Under the pieces are notes generated by a model. The model was not told the origin of the DNA. It saw only the letters and a program-made list of their open reading frames with translations, and searched no databases. From positions 145,932,697 through 145,996,696 of the forward strand of contig NC_086173.1 of assembly GCF_023053635.1 (NCBI RefSeq): 64,000 nt of DNA, written 5' to 3'. A program made the position numbers and the translations under genes. The DNA is from Elgaria multicarinata webbii. Taxonomy: Eukaryota; Chordata; Lepidosauria; Squamata; Anguidae. Positions 24,091-55,290 of this stretch are shown here, piece after piece. The first letter of the stretch is position 1, and every line of letters begins with the position of its first letter.

Positions 24091-25000
24091 TAGTGTCTCC
24101 AGATCTGCTATGGCTCCCTATAGCATTTGAGATACTTATTTCCCCATAAAGCCATGGACAATACAGCCCTAGATATTATCTCTTTTCCCAGCCTGGTGAC
24201 GTCAGGTTTTTTATCTTACCCACCAGACAGCACATTCCAGCAATTGTGGCATATAGATGAAAATTTGGCATGCCCAACAGTTGGCCAATTATCAGTCTGG
24301 ATGGCTTTCCTCATAGACCATACCTTTTTAACTTTGTAATGTGCAGTTCTGCTCATAATACTCCCTATATGAATCAGATCATTTTCTCTATATACAGTTA
24401 TATCCTACCAGCTATTCATGGCATTGTAATGACTTTAGGTTTAGTGTAAGTGGAGATACTATATGCCAAGCTGCACTGGCAGAAGGAGGGCACCTTCTCT
24501 CGTTAGTGAAACCTGGCTATCCAGCGCTGCCTGTCAATTTGACATGTACTTAGCTAATAGAAAATGAATATAATGTTGCAGTAACTCTTGCTGATCCCTG
24601 GCCAAATGAAAATATAGTACATTTCTGATAAAAGCTCACGCTGAAATTGTGGTACAACTCCACACAAGATAGTTCTGTAGCTGGTTAACAAAAGCCACTG
24701 AAGAGGTTATTCTAACTCATCGTTTATAGACTTATTCCTTCCTGCCTTTTTTGCAAACTGACGATTGGAAAACTGTAACAATTTCCAATTTGGTCTGTTG
24801 TAGCAAAAACACTTTGTGAATCTTGTGGGTAAATTCCTTCGCCTTCAAGGTGCCACAAAACGTTTTATTGAAAAACTGCTTGCAGATAGTTTCGTGTATT
24901 CTCTTTCTGCTCTAGCTAAATCTTTCTGTAAGGAGCAATCATGAAGGCAATCATGTCATTATTATTGCACTTATTCTCCCAGTCCCCTCTACAAACACGG
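24091..25000 (+). other. TRIM41 upstream flank, copy 2
   Basis: Non-coding sequence shared with 36019-36926 and absent upstream of copy 1. It includes a degraded dispersed repeat (AATCTTGTGGGTAAATTCC, near 24815). A TGACGTCA site is near 24197. No gene is supported. Confidence 0.6.
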
Positions 25001-25409
25001 TTATATTTATTGTTTCTCATGCCTTGCTTCAAACATGATGAAGGCCAACGAGATAAAAAAAGAAAGAAAAGGTTTTGCTGTCTACCCATCTTCCCCTCCT
25101 CTTCCTGCAGTCATGGTTCTTTCCTCACTCTCCCATTTTGCCCGCTTCCTACCACGTATTACATGTTTAAGGAGGGTTCAGTTCCCATCTGTAAAACTGA
25201 CGTTCTAACAATGCTTTATTGTTTTAGAAGAATAAATTTTATGTAATAATATTTAAACAGCAGGATGCTTTGCGGAGTTTCATAGGCAAGACTTGGGGAA
25301 GTAGGTGTCCTCCAAGGACCTTATAATCAAAAACCCGCAATTAAAAAGACCACAGAGGAAGGGGAGGGAGAGGAAGTGTGGCGTGAGATAAACGTGTGCA
25401 AATGCAGCG

Positions 25410-27445
<2,036 letters not shown>

Positions 27446-28510
27446 TAAAATAGATTCCAGAGTGGTCCACAAAATATGTGCCTTTTGGTTATAAAAGCAC
27501 CTATGGTATGTGCTTTGTAAGGCAACTTCATATGTTATTTATAAACAATCTGGACTGCAACAATAAACAATAGCAGGGCATTAATGCTCCCTTGTTAATG
27601 CTTTGAAGATGAATGGACTTTTTCACATTTTGTTCCCGAAGTTAAGTTATATTTCAGAAAAATCTGTACTAACAACATGTGGAATTCCATGTTCCATTTT
27701 ATGCAATTATGGAATTCCATGTTCCATTAGTGCATAAAGATTAGTGATGCATGTTTTATTTGCAATTAATAGTTGTGGTTTGTTTTATGTTTGGATGTGT
27801 GTGTTCTTATAACATTTTAAAGTGCTTTATCTGTTACGATATTTTGGGTTTTTATTACTTATAGAATCTAGAATTTTGCAGGTCAGATTTCTTAAGCACT
27901 GGTGTGTGGACTAGATACAGAAAGCTCAAGACTCTTGAAAGATGAAGTGTGTTGATGCATTTGCGCATGCATGTAGGTCAGTAGGAGCCCGAGGGAGAGG
28001 ACAGAAGGATGAGAGACATGCTGAGCAATAGTTCTCCACTGGACACTCTGGTTTCTAATACTTTAGCAAAAATGCTCAATAAACTCTTTTGGGTTTTTTC
28101 TTCTTCCTTTAGTTGTAAAAGCTGAGTGATTCAAGATGTGCAGAAGTTGCTGCATTCTGTTACATAGGCTAGAAATCTGTTTATACCAGTTGTATCCAAG
28201 GTGACAATTTGGTGGCTATGAAGTTGGGGCAGGATGCAACTTCCTCCAAAATGGGTTTTGTACTAAATAAAAAAGGTTCTACCTAAGCTCCTACTCATAG
28301 AATCATAGATTAGTAGAGTTGGAAGGAGCCTATAAGTCCAACCCCCTACTCAGTGCAGGAATCCACCTTAAATAGAATCATAAAATAGTAGAGTTGGAAG
28401 AGGCATATCATACTAGTCCTGAAAATTATAATTTGCATTGTTTGTCCTACTTGCAGTGTCTATCTAATTTAAGTGGAAACCGGACATTGACGGAACTTAA
28501 ACATAAATCC

Positions 28511-29488
28511 ATGCCGTATATTAGAAAGAAAAAAACCCCGGGGAAGGCAGCTTGGCAAAGAGCACACCCTTCTAATCATAATTTGGCCCGTCTTGAGAAA
28601 GTGCCTGTCGAAAAAGATTTACAGTCCTCGGGAAGTGATTCAGCTTCAGGCTCAGACGAGTCTGTGAAAATGGCGGAACGTTTTGGCACGGCGCCAACTT
28701 CTTCTGTTACAATGGATGAACTTAAAAAGCTGATTTTGGAAACCAAAGCCGCTCTGAGCAAGCAAATTGCTGATAATGAAAAAAAGGCAGAGGCACGGAT
28801 GGGGGCGCTAGCTGATAGGCTGGCTCAGAATGAGAGAGAGTTAAAGGAAGTAGGGGTTGAAGTTAAAGCTCTTGCAAACAAACAGGAAGTATTTGAAAAA
28901 ACTTCTGAAGTAAAATCAAAAGATCAAGATTTACAGCTGATCCGGCTTCAGGACGAGCTTCGGCGTTGTAACGTACGCATCAAGCAATTTGTTGAAGAAC
29001 CAGGAGAAGATCTGAGGAAAATAGTTTTGAAGTGGTTCAACGACATGATGCCAGGCTTGGATTTAAATGACAGCGATTTGGAGAGAATTCACCGAGTGGG
29101 AGGAGCAAAGTACAAGGGATCATCCAGAAATTTGCTGGTGAAATTTGGCAGTTATTATAAGAAGGAGTTAGTAATGAAGAAGTTGAGGGCCATGGCCGTG
29201 ATCAAATATAAAGGCAAAGCAGTGCAAGTATTCAACGATCTTTGTCAGCAAACACTCCAATGGAGACGCAGCGTTAAGCAAATAACTGAAACATTAACAA
29301 AAAATGCAGTGAGATATGGTTGGGGTTACCCGGTCTTCTTAAAGTTTTCTTACGCTGGGAGTGATTATAGAGTAACCTCTTTGGAGCAAGGAAGGGAGTT
29401 GCTGAAGAGATTGGGGTTAATGAAGAATGGAAGTGTTGGAGCTGGAGAAGAGAATGGAGCTGTAGCTGGAGCATCTGGGATGGGGTAA
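28511..29488 (+). CDS. L1 ORF1 protein (RNA-binding chaperone)
   Basis: 325 codons from ATG (MPYIRKKKTPGKAAW). The basic N-terminus and acidic Ser-rich linker lead to a coiled coil (roughly residues 75-145, TMDELKKLILETKAALSKQI), an RRM-like middle (ELRRCNVRIKQFVEEPGEDL, LERIHRVG) and a C-terminal domain (RNLLVKFGSYYKKELVMKKL, VFNDLCQQTLQWRR). This is the L1 ORF1p order; the protein binds L1 RNA as a trimer in the cytoplasmic RNP. The frame is fully open. The N-terminal segment PSNHNL also occurs in the TRIM41 chimeric exons, which identifies their L1 part as ORF1. Confidence 0.93.
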   Translation: MPYIRKKKTPGKAAWQRAHPSNHNLARLEKVPVEKDLQSSGSDSASGSDESVKMAERFGTAPTSSVTMDELKKLILETKAALSKQIADNEKKAEARMGALADRLAQNERELKEVGVEVKALANKQEVFEKTSEVKSKDQDLQLIRLQDELRRCNVRIKQFVEEPGEDLRKIVLKWFNDMMPGLDLNDSDLERIHRVGGAKYKGSSRNLLVKFGSYYKKELVMKKLRAMAVIKYKGKAVQVFNDLCQQTLQWRRSVKQITETLTKNAVRYGWGYPVFLKFSYAGSDYRVTSLEQGRELLKRLGLMKNGSVGAGEENGAVAGASGMG

Positions 29489-29784
29489 AGGGGAATGTTT
29501 GTTATGAGATAATTGATATGATAAGTAATTAAATACAGAGATTGGGTCGTTGTGGCGGGGCACCGCCTCCCCCCTCTCCCCTAATTAGGTGGCCGGAGTA
29601 ATAGACTTGCGGGGATATGGGGAGGGGGAAAGTAGGGGGGGGGAGAGGGGTTGGGGGGATATTAGGGGGGGTGGGAGGGGGATGAAGGGGGGGTTAGGGT
29701 TTATTTTTATTTTTATATTTGTTGTTGTATTTGTTTATGAGTCACAGAGCATGAGGGATCAGAAGGAAAATAAAAAGGAAGATT

Positions 29785-32700
29785 ATGGATAAGAATATTA
29801 AAGTATCAACGCTCAATGTTAAAGGTCTGGGGGCAGTCGTGAAAAGGAGGAGAATAGAACAAATGTTAAATAAAGAAAGATCGGATATTATTATGTTGCA
29901 AGAAACACACCAAAAATTTGATGGCGCAAATGAAATCCGGACAAGGTGGTCTGTTTATTATGAAAAGTCATTGGGGACGTCAAAGAAAAATGGAGTAGCA
30001 ATTTTGATTTAAAAAAAAAGTGGATTCATATTGAGAACTGTAAGAAAGGATGATAATGGTAGATATCTTATGATAAAGGGGCAAATAGAAAGTGAGAAAT
30101 ACACATTAGTAAATGTTTATGCTCCTAATGAGAAACATAGAGAGTTTTTTATGAAATTATTTAGTGAAATAGAGGAGTTTAGGGAAGGATATTTAATTTT
30201 AGCTGGGGATTTTAATATGGTAATGGATAATAGATTGGATAGATCAAACCCCACAAATGTGGAAAAAAGAAATAACATTACTATATTGAATAAATTAGTA
30301 AGAGAAAAAGATTATGTGGATTGTTGGCGTTTACTGAATGGCGTGAATCCGGGATTTTCTTATTACTCCCCAGTTCATCAGACATACTCTAGAATAGATT
30401 ATATAATGGTTTCAAAAGAGTTTGCAAGTAAGGTGTGTAAAATGGAAATGGGAGTAATAAAGGTAATGGACCATGCAATGTTAAGTTTAGAATTTACAGT
30501 TAAAAAAAATTACAAGGAAGCGTTTAGGTGGAAATTAAACACAAAACTTTTAAAATATAATAAAGTGGTAGAAAAAATACAAAGTGAATTGATGGAGGCT
30601 TGGGAAATTAATGAGAAAGGAGGAACATCAAGGGCAGTAGTTTGGGACACCATGAAGGCAGTAACGAGAGGGATATGTATTAGAGAAATGTGTAATTTAA
30701 AAAGACAACAAGTAGCAGAGCAAAAACAATTGGAGGAAGAGATTAAGAAAATGGAGGAAGATTATTGGCAACACAAAAATAAGCATAAATTAATAGAAAT
30801 ACAGGCAAAGAAAAAACAATTAGAAAATTTAAATTTAGAGGAGGTTCAAAAGAATTTAATGTATATGAAAAGGGAGTATTTCGAAAACAGCAACAGGAAT
30901 TCTAAACTGCTAGCCAGACTCACACAAAAGGAAAAAGCAAGGAATGGGATAGGGATTTTGAAAGATAAACAAGGGAAGTATTGTCACACAATGAAGGATA
31001 AGATAAAGATATTTCAAGAGTTTTATCAGGATTTGTATAAGGGAAAAGATACTCAAGAAAAAAAGTTGGAAGCGTATATAGAAAAATATACAAAGAAGAG
31101 AATAAAAATAGAGTATAAAGAGTTAATGGAGAAGGCAATAACTCAAGGAGAAGTTGAAGAAGTAATTGGGAATTTGAAGCCGGGTAAATCACCGGGGGTA
31201 GATGGTTTAGGACCAGAATATTATAAGGTTTTTAAAGGAATTTTAATACCAAAATTAATAAAATTGTATAATTCCATACTGGAAGGGGATAGAACGCCAG
31301 AATCATGGGAACATTCATTAATAATTTTAATACCAAAACCAGATAAAGATTTGACTGTCCCTGACTCATATAGACCTATTTCATTAATAAATCAGGATGC
31401 TAAGCTTTTTTCAACTATTTTAGCAAGGAGGATGAATAAATTTATAGAGGAATATATAGGGGAGGACCAATGTGGATTTGTGGCAGGTAGACAGATGCCT
31501 AATTTAGTGGGAAGAGTATTAAATGCAATTCAGGTGATAAATAAGTTTAGGGTTAAAGCGGGAATTCTGGCATTGGATATTTTCAAGGCTTTTGATTGTG
31601 TGAGCTGGCAAGCTTTAAAGATGGTTTTAAATAAAATGGGGTTTGGAAATAAATTTAAAGCGATAATAGAACAGTTATACTCTCAAAATACAGCCGTAGT
31701 GGTAGTGAATGATGGTGTGACAGATAAGATACGACTAGCCAGAGGGACAAGGCAAGGTTGTCCGCTCTCACCAGTCCTATTTGTAATGGTAATGGAATTA
31801 TTGGCGAATGCAATACGAGAAGATGAGGAGATTGAAGGAATAGGTAGTATGAAAGAAATTAAACTGAACATGTTTGCAGACGACACCTTGTTGACGATAA
31901 AGAATCCAATAGAGAAGATGGGGAGAATTAAACAGCAACTGAGAGAATTTGAGGATATTACGGGGTTAAAAATAAATTGGTCTAAATCAGAATTGATGTT
32001 GTACTATACTATAATTATACTAAAAAAGAAGAGAAAGATTGGGAAGAAAGGGGAAGAGAAATGAGAGTTAAGACTCAGATTAGATATTTGGGAATAAAAA
32101 TTACGCAGAAGTTAGAGAGTTTAGAGAAAGAAAATTTAAATGTTTTTAAAAAAGAGATTTTAGTAAAACTGGTAAAATATAAATGGTTAAATTTATCCTG
32201 GTTTGGAAGAATAGCATTAATAAAAATGAAGATTTTAGCAAAGATAAATTTTGTGTTCAGGATGCTACCAATAAAAATTTCAGAACTAGAGTTAAAAAGT
32301 TGGCAAAGGATTATAAATAACTTTTGTAATGGTGATAAGAAAGCGAGGGTAAATAAAAGTAAATGGTATTTGAGTCAAAAAAAGGGAGGATTGGGTCTCC
32401 CGAATATTACATTATATTATGTAGCCAATAGATTAAGATATATTGTGGAGGCAATTTTAGGATTAGGGAACTTAGATTGGATGGAAGAAAAAAACATGAG
32501 TAACATAGAGACTAAATTAGAAAATGTTTTTTTTATGGAAGGGAAAAAAATGGGTGGAAGGTATAAATAATCCACTTTTGAGGTTTCACTGGGAAATTTG
32601 GAGTAAATATAAAGGAGCGCTGCTTCCGAGCAGCTCTCCCTTGTCACCGGTAATATTGTTGAAGAATTTCCCGGAGGAATTAAAGAGTAGATTAAGCAAA

Positions 32701-33636
32701 GTTTTAATAGAAAAAAATAAAATGAAATTAAGAGATTGGTTAAGAGGAATGGGTACAAGAGAGGACATAGAAGAGGTCTTGAAGGATAAAAAGTTAACTT
32801 GGTTAAATTATAGGCAATTAGAACAATGGACTAAAACGTGGGTAAGAGATAATGGAGAGTGTAGAGAATTAACAAAGTTTGAAGAATTAATAGATAAGAA
32901 AGATAAGGAAAGGGGGAAAAGAACAGTGTTAAAAGGGTTGATGAGCGAAATATATAGAATATTGGTGGAGAAAGGGACAATGGATAACTCGGGTAAAACG
33001 GTTTGGGAGACAGATTTGAAGGTACAAATAGGACAACAGGGTTGGGAGGGAATATGGAAACAAAGAGCGTTGAGAAATATGTCAGTAGGAATAAAAGAGA
33101 ATTATTATAAAATTGTATGGAGGTGGTACCTAACTCCGGTTAGATTGAACAAGATAAACAATCAGCAAACAGAAAATTGTTGGAGAGGTTGTGGGGTTAA
33201 AGGAACGTATTTGCATATGTGGTGGGAATGTAACTATGTTCAGAAATTGTGGAAGATGGTGTTTTTGGAAATTGAAGAAATTGTTGAAATGAAGATAGAA
33301 AGAACACCAAAAGTTGCATTGCTGTCGCTATTTGAAGAAGATTTTAAATGTAAAAAGGAAATTAAGGAACTGATAACGAATTTGTTGACTGCAGCAAGAT
33401 TAATTATAGCTAGGAACTGGAAGATACAAGGGGAATATTCTATTGAAGAATGGTATAAAGAAGTATGGGATATAGCTATTAATGATAAATTAACAAGTAA
33501 TATTAAATGGAGAAGAGGTATAGCTAAATCAAATGATTTTGAAGGAATTTGGAAACAGTTCCTAATATTTGTATTTTCTAAAGGGAGTGGGAATCCACCA
33601 GCAGAAGAAAGTATGAGATTCTGGAATCAGGAATGA
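29785..33636 (+). pseudogene. L1 ORF2 (endonuclease-reverse transcriptase), inactivated
   Basis: Expected length about 1,283 codons. The APE-type endonuclease shows STLNVKGLG, LQETH, VNVYAPN, LAGDFNMVMDNR, SRIDYIMVS and DHAML. The reverse transcriptase shows SYRPISLINQDAKLF, DQCGFVAGRQ, ALDIFKAFDCV, RQGCPLSPVLF and the catalytic MFADDTLL. The C-terminal Cys-rich region (NCWRGCGVKGTYLHMWWEC) is present. Defects are a TAA at 30010-30012 in an otherwise continuous frame (ATTTAA where TCA would be expected), a frameshift near 32010, and another near 32530-32560. So few lesions suggest a young element. Confidence 0.9.
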
Positions 33637-33963
33637 GATCCCGTGGTGGAGGGTGCACTGTAGGTGTATTGATTATGTTATTAAGATAAGATATTGTATT
33701 CAACTGAATTATGTAGTATGTTGTGTGTGTTTTTTTATGTGATGTAATGTGTATGTTTAAGTATTGTAGAAAATAAAAAAAAATTATAAAAAAAATAATA
33801 ATAATTTAAGTGCTGCAACAACTTTTATGGTTGAACACATCAAGATGTATTCTAGCTTTTGAACCGCCCAGAGTTCATTTTTGTGAACCACCCAGAGAGC
33901 TCCGGCTATTGGACGGTATAGAAATGTAATAAATAAATAAATAGTTGTTGCTGTTTTTTAAAG

Positions 33964-34407
33964 GCCAAACTCCAGGGTCACTTGGATCCTCTCAAGAAGA
34001 AACTGGAGACTGTTCTGAAGCAGAAGTCAAGTGAAGAGGAAAAGATGTCGAATATAAAAAGAAAGATTAAAAAGGAAATTGCAAAAGTTAAGGGGACAAG
34101 GAAACGACCCAGTAATCATAACCTCCCCCATCTGGAAGAATTGGCTTCGGAAGAAGAGCAGGAAGATACAGACACAGCAACAGAAGAGAAAATGGCCGAA
34201 GGTGGAAAATCAGCTGGCAGTCAGCCAGCTACCTTAGTTGAAATCAAGAGTGTTATTGCAGAAAATAATGCAATCATTTTTAAAAAAATGGATCAGCAAA
34301 CGGAAGAATTAGATAAATGGATTATTGTGTTAGCTGATAAAACCACGCAGAATGTCAATGCTATAAAGGACTTGGAGGCAGGAGCAGACCTTTTCTTTTC
34401 CCTATAG
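33964..34407 (+). CDS. Chimeric exon: TRIM41 exon 2 fused in frame to L1 ORF1 (copy 2)
   Basis: Same structure, length (444 bp, 147 residues plus stop) and predicted protein as the copy 1 chimeric exon. The acceptor is intact and in frame with exon 1 of copy 2, so the predicted joined product is 466 residues. The young L1 lies wholly inside the preceding intron. No frame-breaking change separates the two chimeric exons. That fits recent copying or constraint, and the sequence alone cannot tell which. A transcribed pseudogene remains possible. Confidence 0.6.
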   Translation, partial: AKLQGHLDPLKKKLETVLKQKSSEEEKMSNIKRKIKKEIAKVKGTRKRPSNHNLPHLEELASEEEQEDTDTATEEKMAEGGKSAGSQPATLVEIKSVIAENNAIIFKKMDQQTEELDKWIIVLADKTTQNVNAIKDLEAGADLFFSL

Positions 34408-35898
34408 CTTTTAAATATTGAGTTTGTTCTGACTCTATACTGTTAGCTTCACCCTACCCGGTGCCTGTTTACACTTCCCTGTGCCTGTTTGCATTCTCTT
34501 TCCCTCCTTATTGTTTACTACAACTTTATTAGATTGTAAGCCTATGCGGCAGGGTCTTGCTATTTACTGTGTAATCTGTACAGCACCATGTACATTGATG
34601 GTGCTATATAAATAATAATAATAAATAATAATAATTAAAGAAAATAGAATTTGTAGAGAAATGACGAAGTTTGAGGAGTAAATAGTAAATAATAGTCCGC
34701 CTGGCGCCTGCACTGTACTGCTTTCGTCGCCAGCTGAAGACCTTTTTATTCACTCAGTATTTTAACACTTAATTTTAACTTAAATTTAAATTTTACTGTT
34801 TTAACTCTATATTTTAATCTTATATCAACTTTGCTGTGTGGTTTTATCCTGGTTGCGCTTTTTATATTGTATTTCGTAATTGTGTTTTAACCTGTTGGGT
34901 GTTTTACTGTGGTTTTAATTTTTGTGAACCGCCCAGAGAGCTTCGGCTATTGGGCGGTATAAAAATGTAATAAATAAATAAATAAATAAATAAGGAAAAA
35001 GGTACAGGAGGAAGTATAGTCTTAAAAGGGTTAATGAGCGAAATATATAAAATATTGTTAGAAAAGGGGCTAATGGATAGCTCAGGAAAAACGGTATGGG
35101 AGACAGATTTGAAAGTACAAATAGGGCAACAGAGCTGGGAGGGACTGTGGAAACAAAGAGTGTTGAGAAGTATGTCAGTGAGAATAAAAGAGAATTATTT
35201 TAAAATTTTGTGGAGGTGGTACCTAACCCCGATTAGATTGAATAAGATAAATAATCAGCATTCAGCAAATTGTTGGAGAGGTTGTGGGGAAAAAGGAACG
35301 TATTTACATATGTGGTGGGAATGCAAATATGTACAAAGATTATGGAAGATGGTGTTTTTTGAAATTGAAGAAATAGTGGGAATGAAAATAGAACAAACAC
35401 CAAAAATTGCATTACTGTCACTATTTGAAGATTTAAAATGTGGGAAAGAAATTAAAGAATTGATATCGAGTTTGCTGACTGCAGCACGATTGATGGTAGC
35501 TAGGAACTGGAAGATTCAGGGGGAATATTCTATTGAAGAATGGTATAAAGAAGTTTGGGATATAGCTATTAATGATAAATTGACTTGTGATATTAAGTGG
35601 AGGAAAGGTATAACGAAAATAAATGAGTTTGAAGGAATTTGGAAACAGTTCCTAATATTTGTGTTTTCTAAGGGAAGTGGGAAACCGCCAGCGGAAGAAA
35701 GTATGAGATTTTGGAAGCAGGAATAGATCCCGAGGTGGAGGGTGCACTTATATTTTAAGAATGACTATATTTGTAATGATACGATAGGTTATAGTTAATA
35801 TTTCCTCAGTATATATGTATTCAACATTTATTCAATGTATGTAGTATGTTGTGTTGTTTCTTTTTTGTAAGATGTTTATTTTGTGTTTTAAAATAAAA
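34045..35898 (+). mobile_element. L1 LINE remnant, shortened (copy 2)
   Basis: Same ORF1 N-terminal piece and retroposon as copy 1. About 2.3 kb of ORF2 (matching copy 1 from about 20385 to 22703) is then missing, the join lying in ATAATAATAA-rich sequence at about 34610-34637. ORF2 C-terminus resumes at 35034-35726 after the same L2-tail insertion (34683-34993). Confidence 0.9.
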
Positions 35899-37329
35899 TA
35901 AAAAGGTGTTGAGGCTTGGCTCTAGAGCAAATTGAACCCCATTTGAACAGGACATTTTGCTTGTTAATTGAGCTGACACATTTTGGGGAGGGGGGGGATT
36001 AACAGAAGCATGTCTTGCTAGTGTCTCCAGATCTGCTATGGCTCCCTATAGCATTTGAGATACTTATTTCCCCATAAAGCCATGGACAATACAGCCCTAG
36101 ATATTATCTCTTTTCCCAGCCTGGTGACGTCAGGTTTTTTATCTTACCCACCAGACAGCACATTCCAGCAATTGTGGCATATAGATGAAAATTTGGCATG
36201 CCCAACAGTTGGCCAATTATCAGTCTGGATGGCTTTCCTCATAGACCATACCTTTTTAACTTTGTAATGTGCAGTTCTGCTCATAATACTCCCTATATGA
36301 ATCAGATCATTTTCTCTATATACAGTTATATCCTACCAGCTATTCATGGCATTGTAATGACTTTAGGTTTAGTGTAAGTGGAGATACTATATGCCAAGCT
36401 GCACTGGCAGAAGGAGGGCACCTTAGTGAAACCTGGCTATCCAGCGCTGCCTGTCAATTTGACATGTACTTAGCTAATAGAAAATGAATATAATGTTGCA
36501 GTAACTCTTGCTGATCCCTGGCCAAATGAAAATATAGTACATTTCTGATAAAAGCTCACGCTGAAATTGTGGTAGAACTCCACACAAGATAGTTCTGTAG
36601 CTGGTTAACAAAAGCCACTGAAGAGGTTATTCTAACTCATCGTTTATAGACTTATTCCTTCCTGCCTTTTTTGCAAACTGACGATTGGAAAACTGTAACA
36701 ATTTCCAGTTTGGTCTGTTGTAGCAAAAACACTTTGTGAATCTTGTGGGTAAATTCCTTCGCCTTCAAGGTGCCACAAAACGTTTTATTGAAAAACTGCT
36801 TGCAGATAGTTTCGTGTATTCTCTTTCTGCTCTAGCTAAATCTTTCTGTAAGAAGCAATCATGAAGGCAATCATGTCATTATTATTGCACTTATTCTCCC
36901 AGTCCCCTCTACAAACACAAACACGGTTATATTTATTGTTTCTCATGCCTTGCTTCAAACACGATGAAGGCCAACGAGATAAAAAAAGAAAGAAAAGGTT
37001 TTGCTGTCTACCCATCTTCCCCTCCTCTTCCTGCAGTCATGGTTCTTTCCTCACTCTCCCATTTTGCCCGCTTCCTACCACGTATTACATGTTTAAGGAG
37101 GGTTCAGTTCCCATCTGTAAAACTGACATTCTAACAATGCTTTGTTTTAGAAGAATAATTTTTATGTAATAATATTTAAACAGCAGGATGCTTTGCGGAG
37201 TTTCATAGGCAAGACTTGGGGAAGTAGGTGTCCTCCAAGGACCTTATAATCAAAAACCCGCAATTAAAAAGACCACAGAGGAAGGGGAGGGAGAGGAAGT
37301 GTGGCGTGAGATAAAGGTGCGCAAATGCA

Positions 37330-53819
<16,490 letters not shown>

Positions 53820-55290
53820 TACCGTCGCTGGTGTTGCTCTTGCTGTTGCACGTAGCTAGATTTTCTCCCCAACAAGGCCTCCACCTCACGATAAGTCCTC
53901 CTGTCCCAGCTGATCATCTCTGACGAGAGATCCCTAATCCTCATTGCTCTTGGACATTGGTGGGTTCCTTCTCTTTCTCACTTTGTGAGTTCACTGTGGT
54001 GTGGTGTGGCAGGGATTCTCTCCTTCTACGGATCCATCATTGCACAGTTGTCCTTCCACAGTGCTTGACCAGATCTGATTTTCTTTTTCTCTTGTGGCTT
54101 AGAGCCACCCTAGCATGAACTTCTCTCTCTCCCTTCAACTTTGGGTTTCTGATGGTTGCTGACTACATCACTCTTCCATCCTCTCCTCAAGGATCTCTTG
54201 TGTCCTTGATCTCTCTAACTTCTCTGAAGGAATATGTGTTGACGATTATTCAGCCTGTGGTTTTCTGGCTGTGCTTGGTGGGATCTGCCATGGCACGGTG
54301 ACTGGGACAAAGCAGTCCAAGGCTAGTCGCTGACATTCCAAAGCCACTTGAACCTGCTTAAGCCAGGCACTTGAGACTGATTGGGTGCCCGATTGTCTTA
54401 ACTTCTTTGAATGTTGGTGCCCAAACAGGTTGACTGGTCCCAACATGTTCTTGGAGCTGTAGCCTATCCATGCTGTAAAACCTGTTCTGTTTCTGTCTTG
54501 CTGTCCAAGACCAGCGATCTTCCTGCAGATCCTGAAACAACTTCATGGCAGTGTCTGCGCCTGAATATCCTATCTGGTTTTCAGACCCCAGGCTCCTTCA
54601 ATTGCCCTGATGTCTACTTTTTGATCTCCTATTTTTTCTCTTTATTTACTAAGATCAGATTTAAAAACAACCACCAGTACCACCATTTCTGTCCCACTGC
54701 TCTGTGTGTGTGGTTTGATGTAATGTCCCAGCTGTTTGTCTCCCATTGTGTGATGTGATCCCTACCCCTTTTGACTACAGGGGGAAGGAAGTCTTTAACA
54801 ATATTGCTAATGTGATGTTCAGGCCATTTGAGGGCAATGACAGATGTAAACGCTGCTGTGTTCTTGGATGTCATTGGCGGACCCTGGCTGTACGGATGAA
54901 TTTAACCCCACCCACCCCTGGCTTAGCTAACTTATTTTAAATAGCTTCCCCATCACTCCAGACTTGCCATGCGGAATCCTTCTCTCCCATCCTGCAAACC
55001 ACTGGGGGCTTTAGCTGTGCCAGCTGTATATGTTGTTTTTCTGATTCTTTTTGGCATTAGAGCTCCTTTTGAACTATTTTTCGCTAAAAAAAAAAAAGAC
55101 TTAAAATGGAGATCTAGTTTTTTGGGAAAAGTTGAGAGAAATAAATCAATCAATTGTACAAGTTGTCTTTTGCTTTTATGGTCTGTTCAAACGTTGAAAA
55201 CAGTCAAGATGCAGTTCATGCTCCCAGAAGAAATTAGGTTCCTGAGATGAAAATCCCGAGTTTTCAATAAACACACTACATTTCTACTTT
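53820..55290 (+). other. TRIM41: TRIM41 3'UTR (predicted)
   Basis: About 1.45 kb of non-coding sequence between the stop and the first good AATAAA (55266-55271). The true cleavage site is not determined. Confidence 0.6.
55266..55271 (+). promoter_or_regulatory. Candidate TRIM41 polyadenylation signal
   Basis: AATAAA. Another AATAAA at about 55456 is an alternative. Confidence 0.55.

Larger units (their letters stand above)
28476..33801 (+). mobile_element. Near-full-length L1 inserted in intron 1 of copy 2
   Basis: A 5.3-kb plus-strand L1 flanked by the perfect 11-bp target duplication TAATTTAAGTG (28465-28475 and 33802-33812). The undisrupted site is present once in copy 1 and once in copy 3. 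It contains a short 5' leader, ORF1 (28511-29488), ORF2 (29785-33636) and an A-rich 3' end. The full 5'UTR is missing. ORF2 has one nonsense codon and two frameshifts, so it is recently inactivated or carries assembly errors. Confidence 0.95.

Noticed and set aside
24127-24339. 70-residue frame repeated at 36055
   Set aside because: Identical because the whole block is duplicated; no start context or homology recognised.
31332-31886. Minus-strand frames through L1 ORF2 copies (also at 21332-21850)
   Set aside because: Complement of reverse-transcriptase coding sequence; AT-rich shadow frames.
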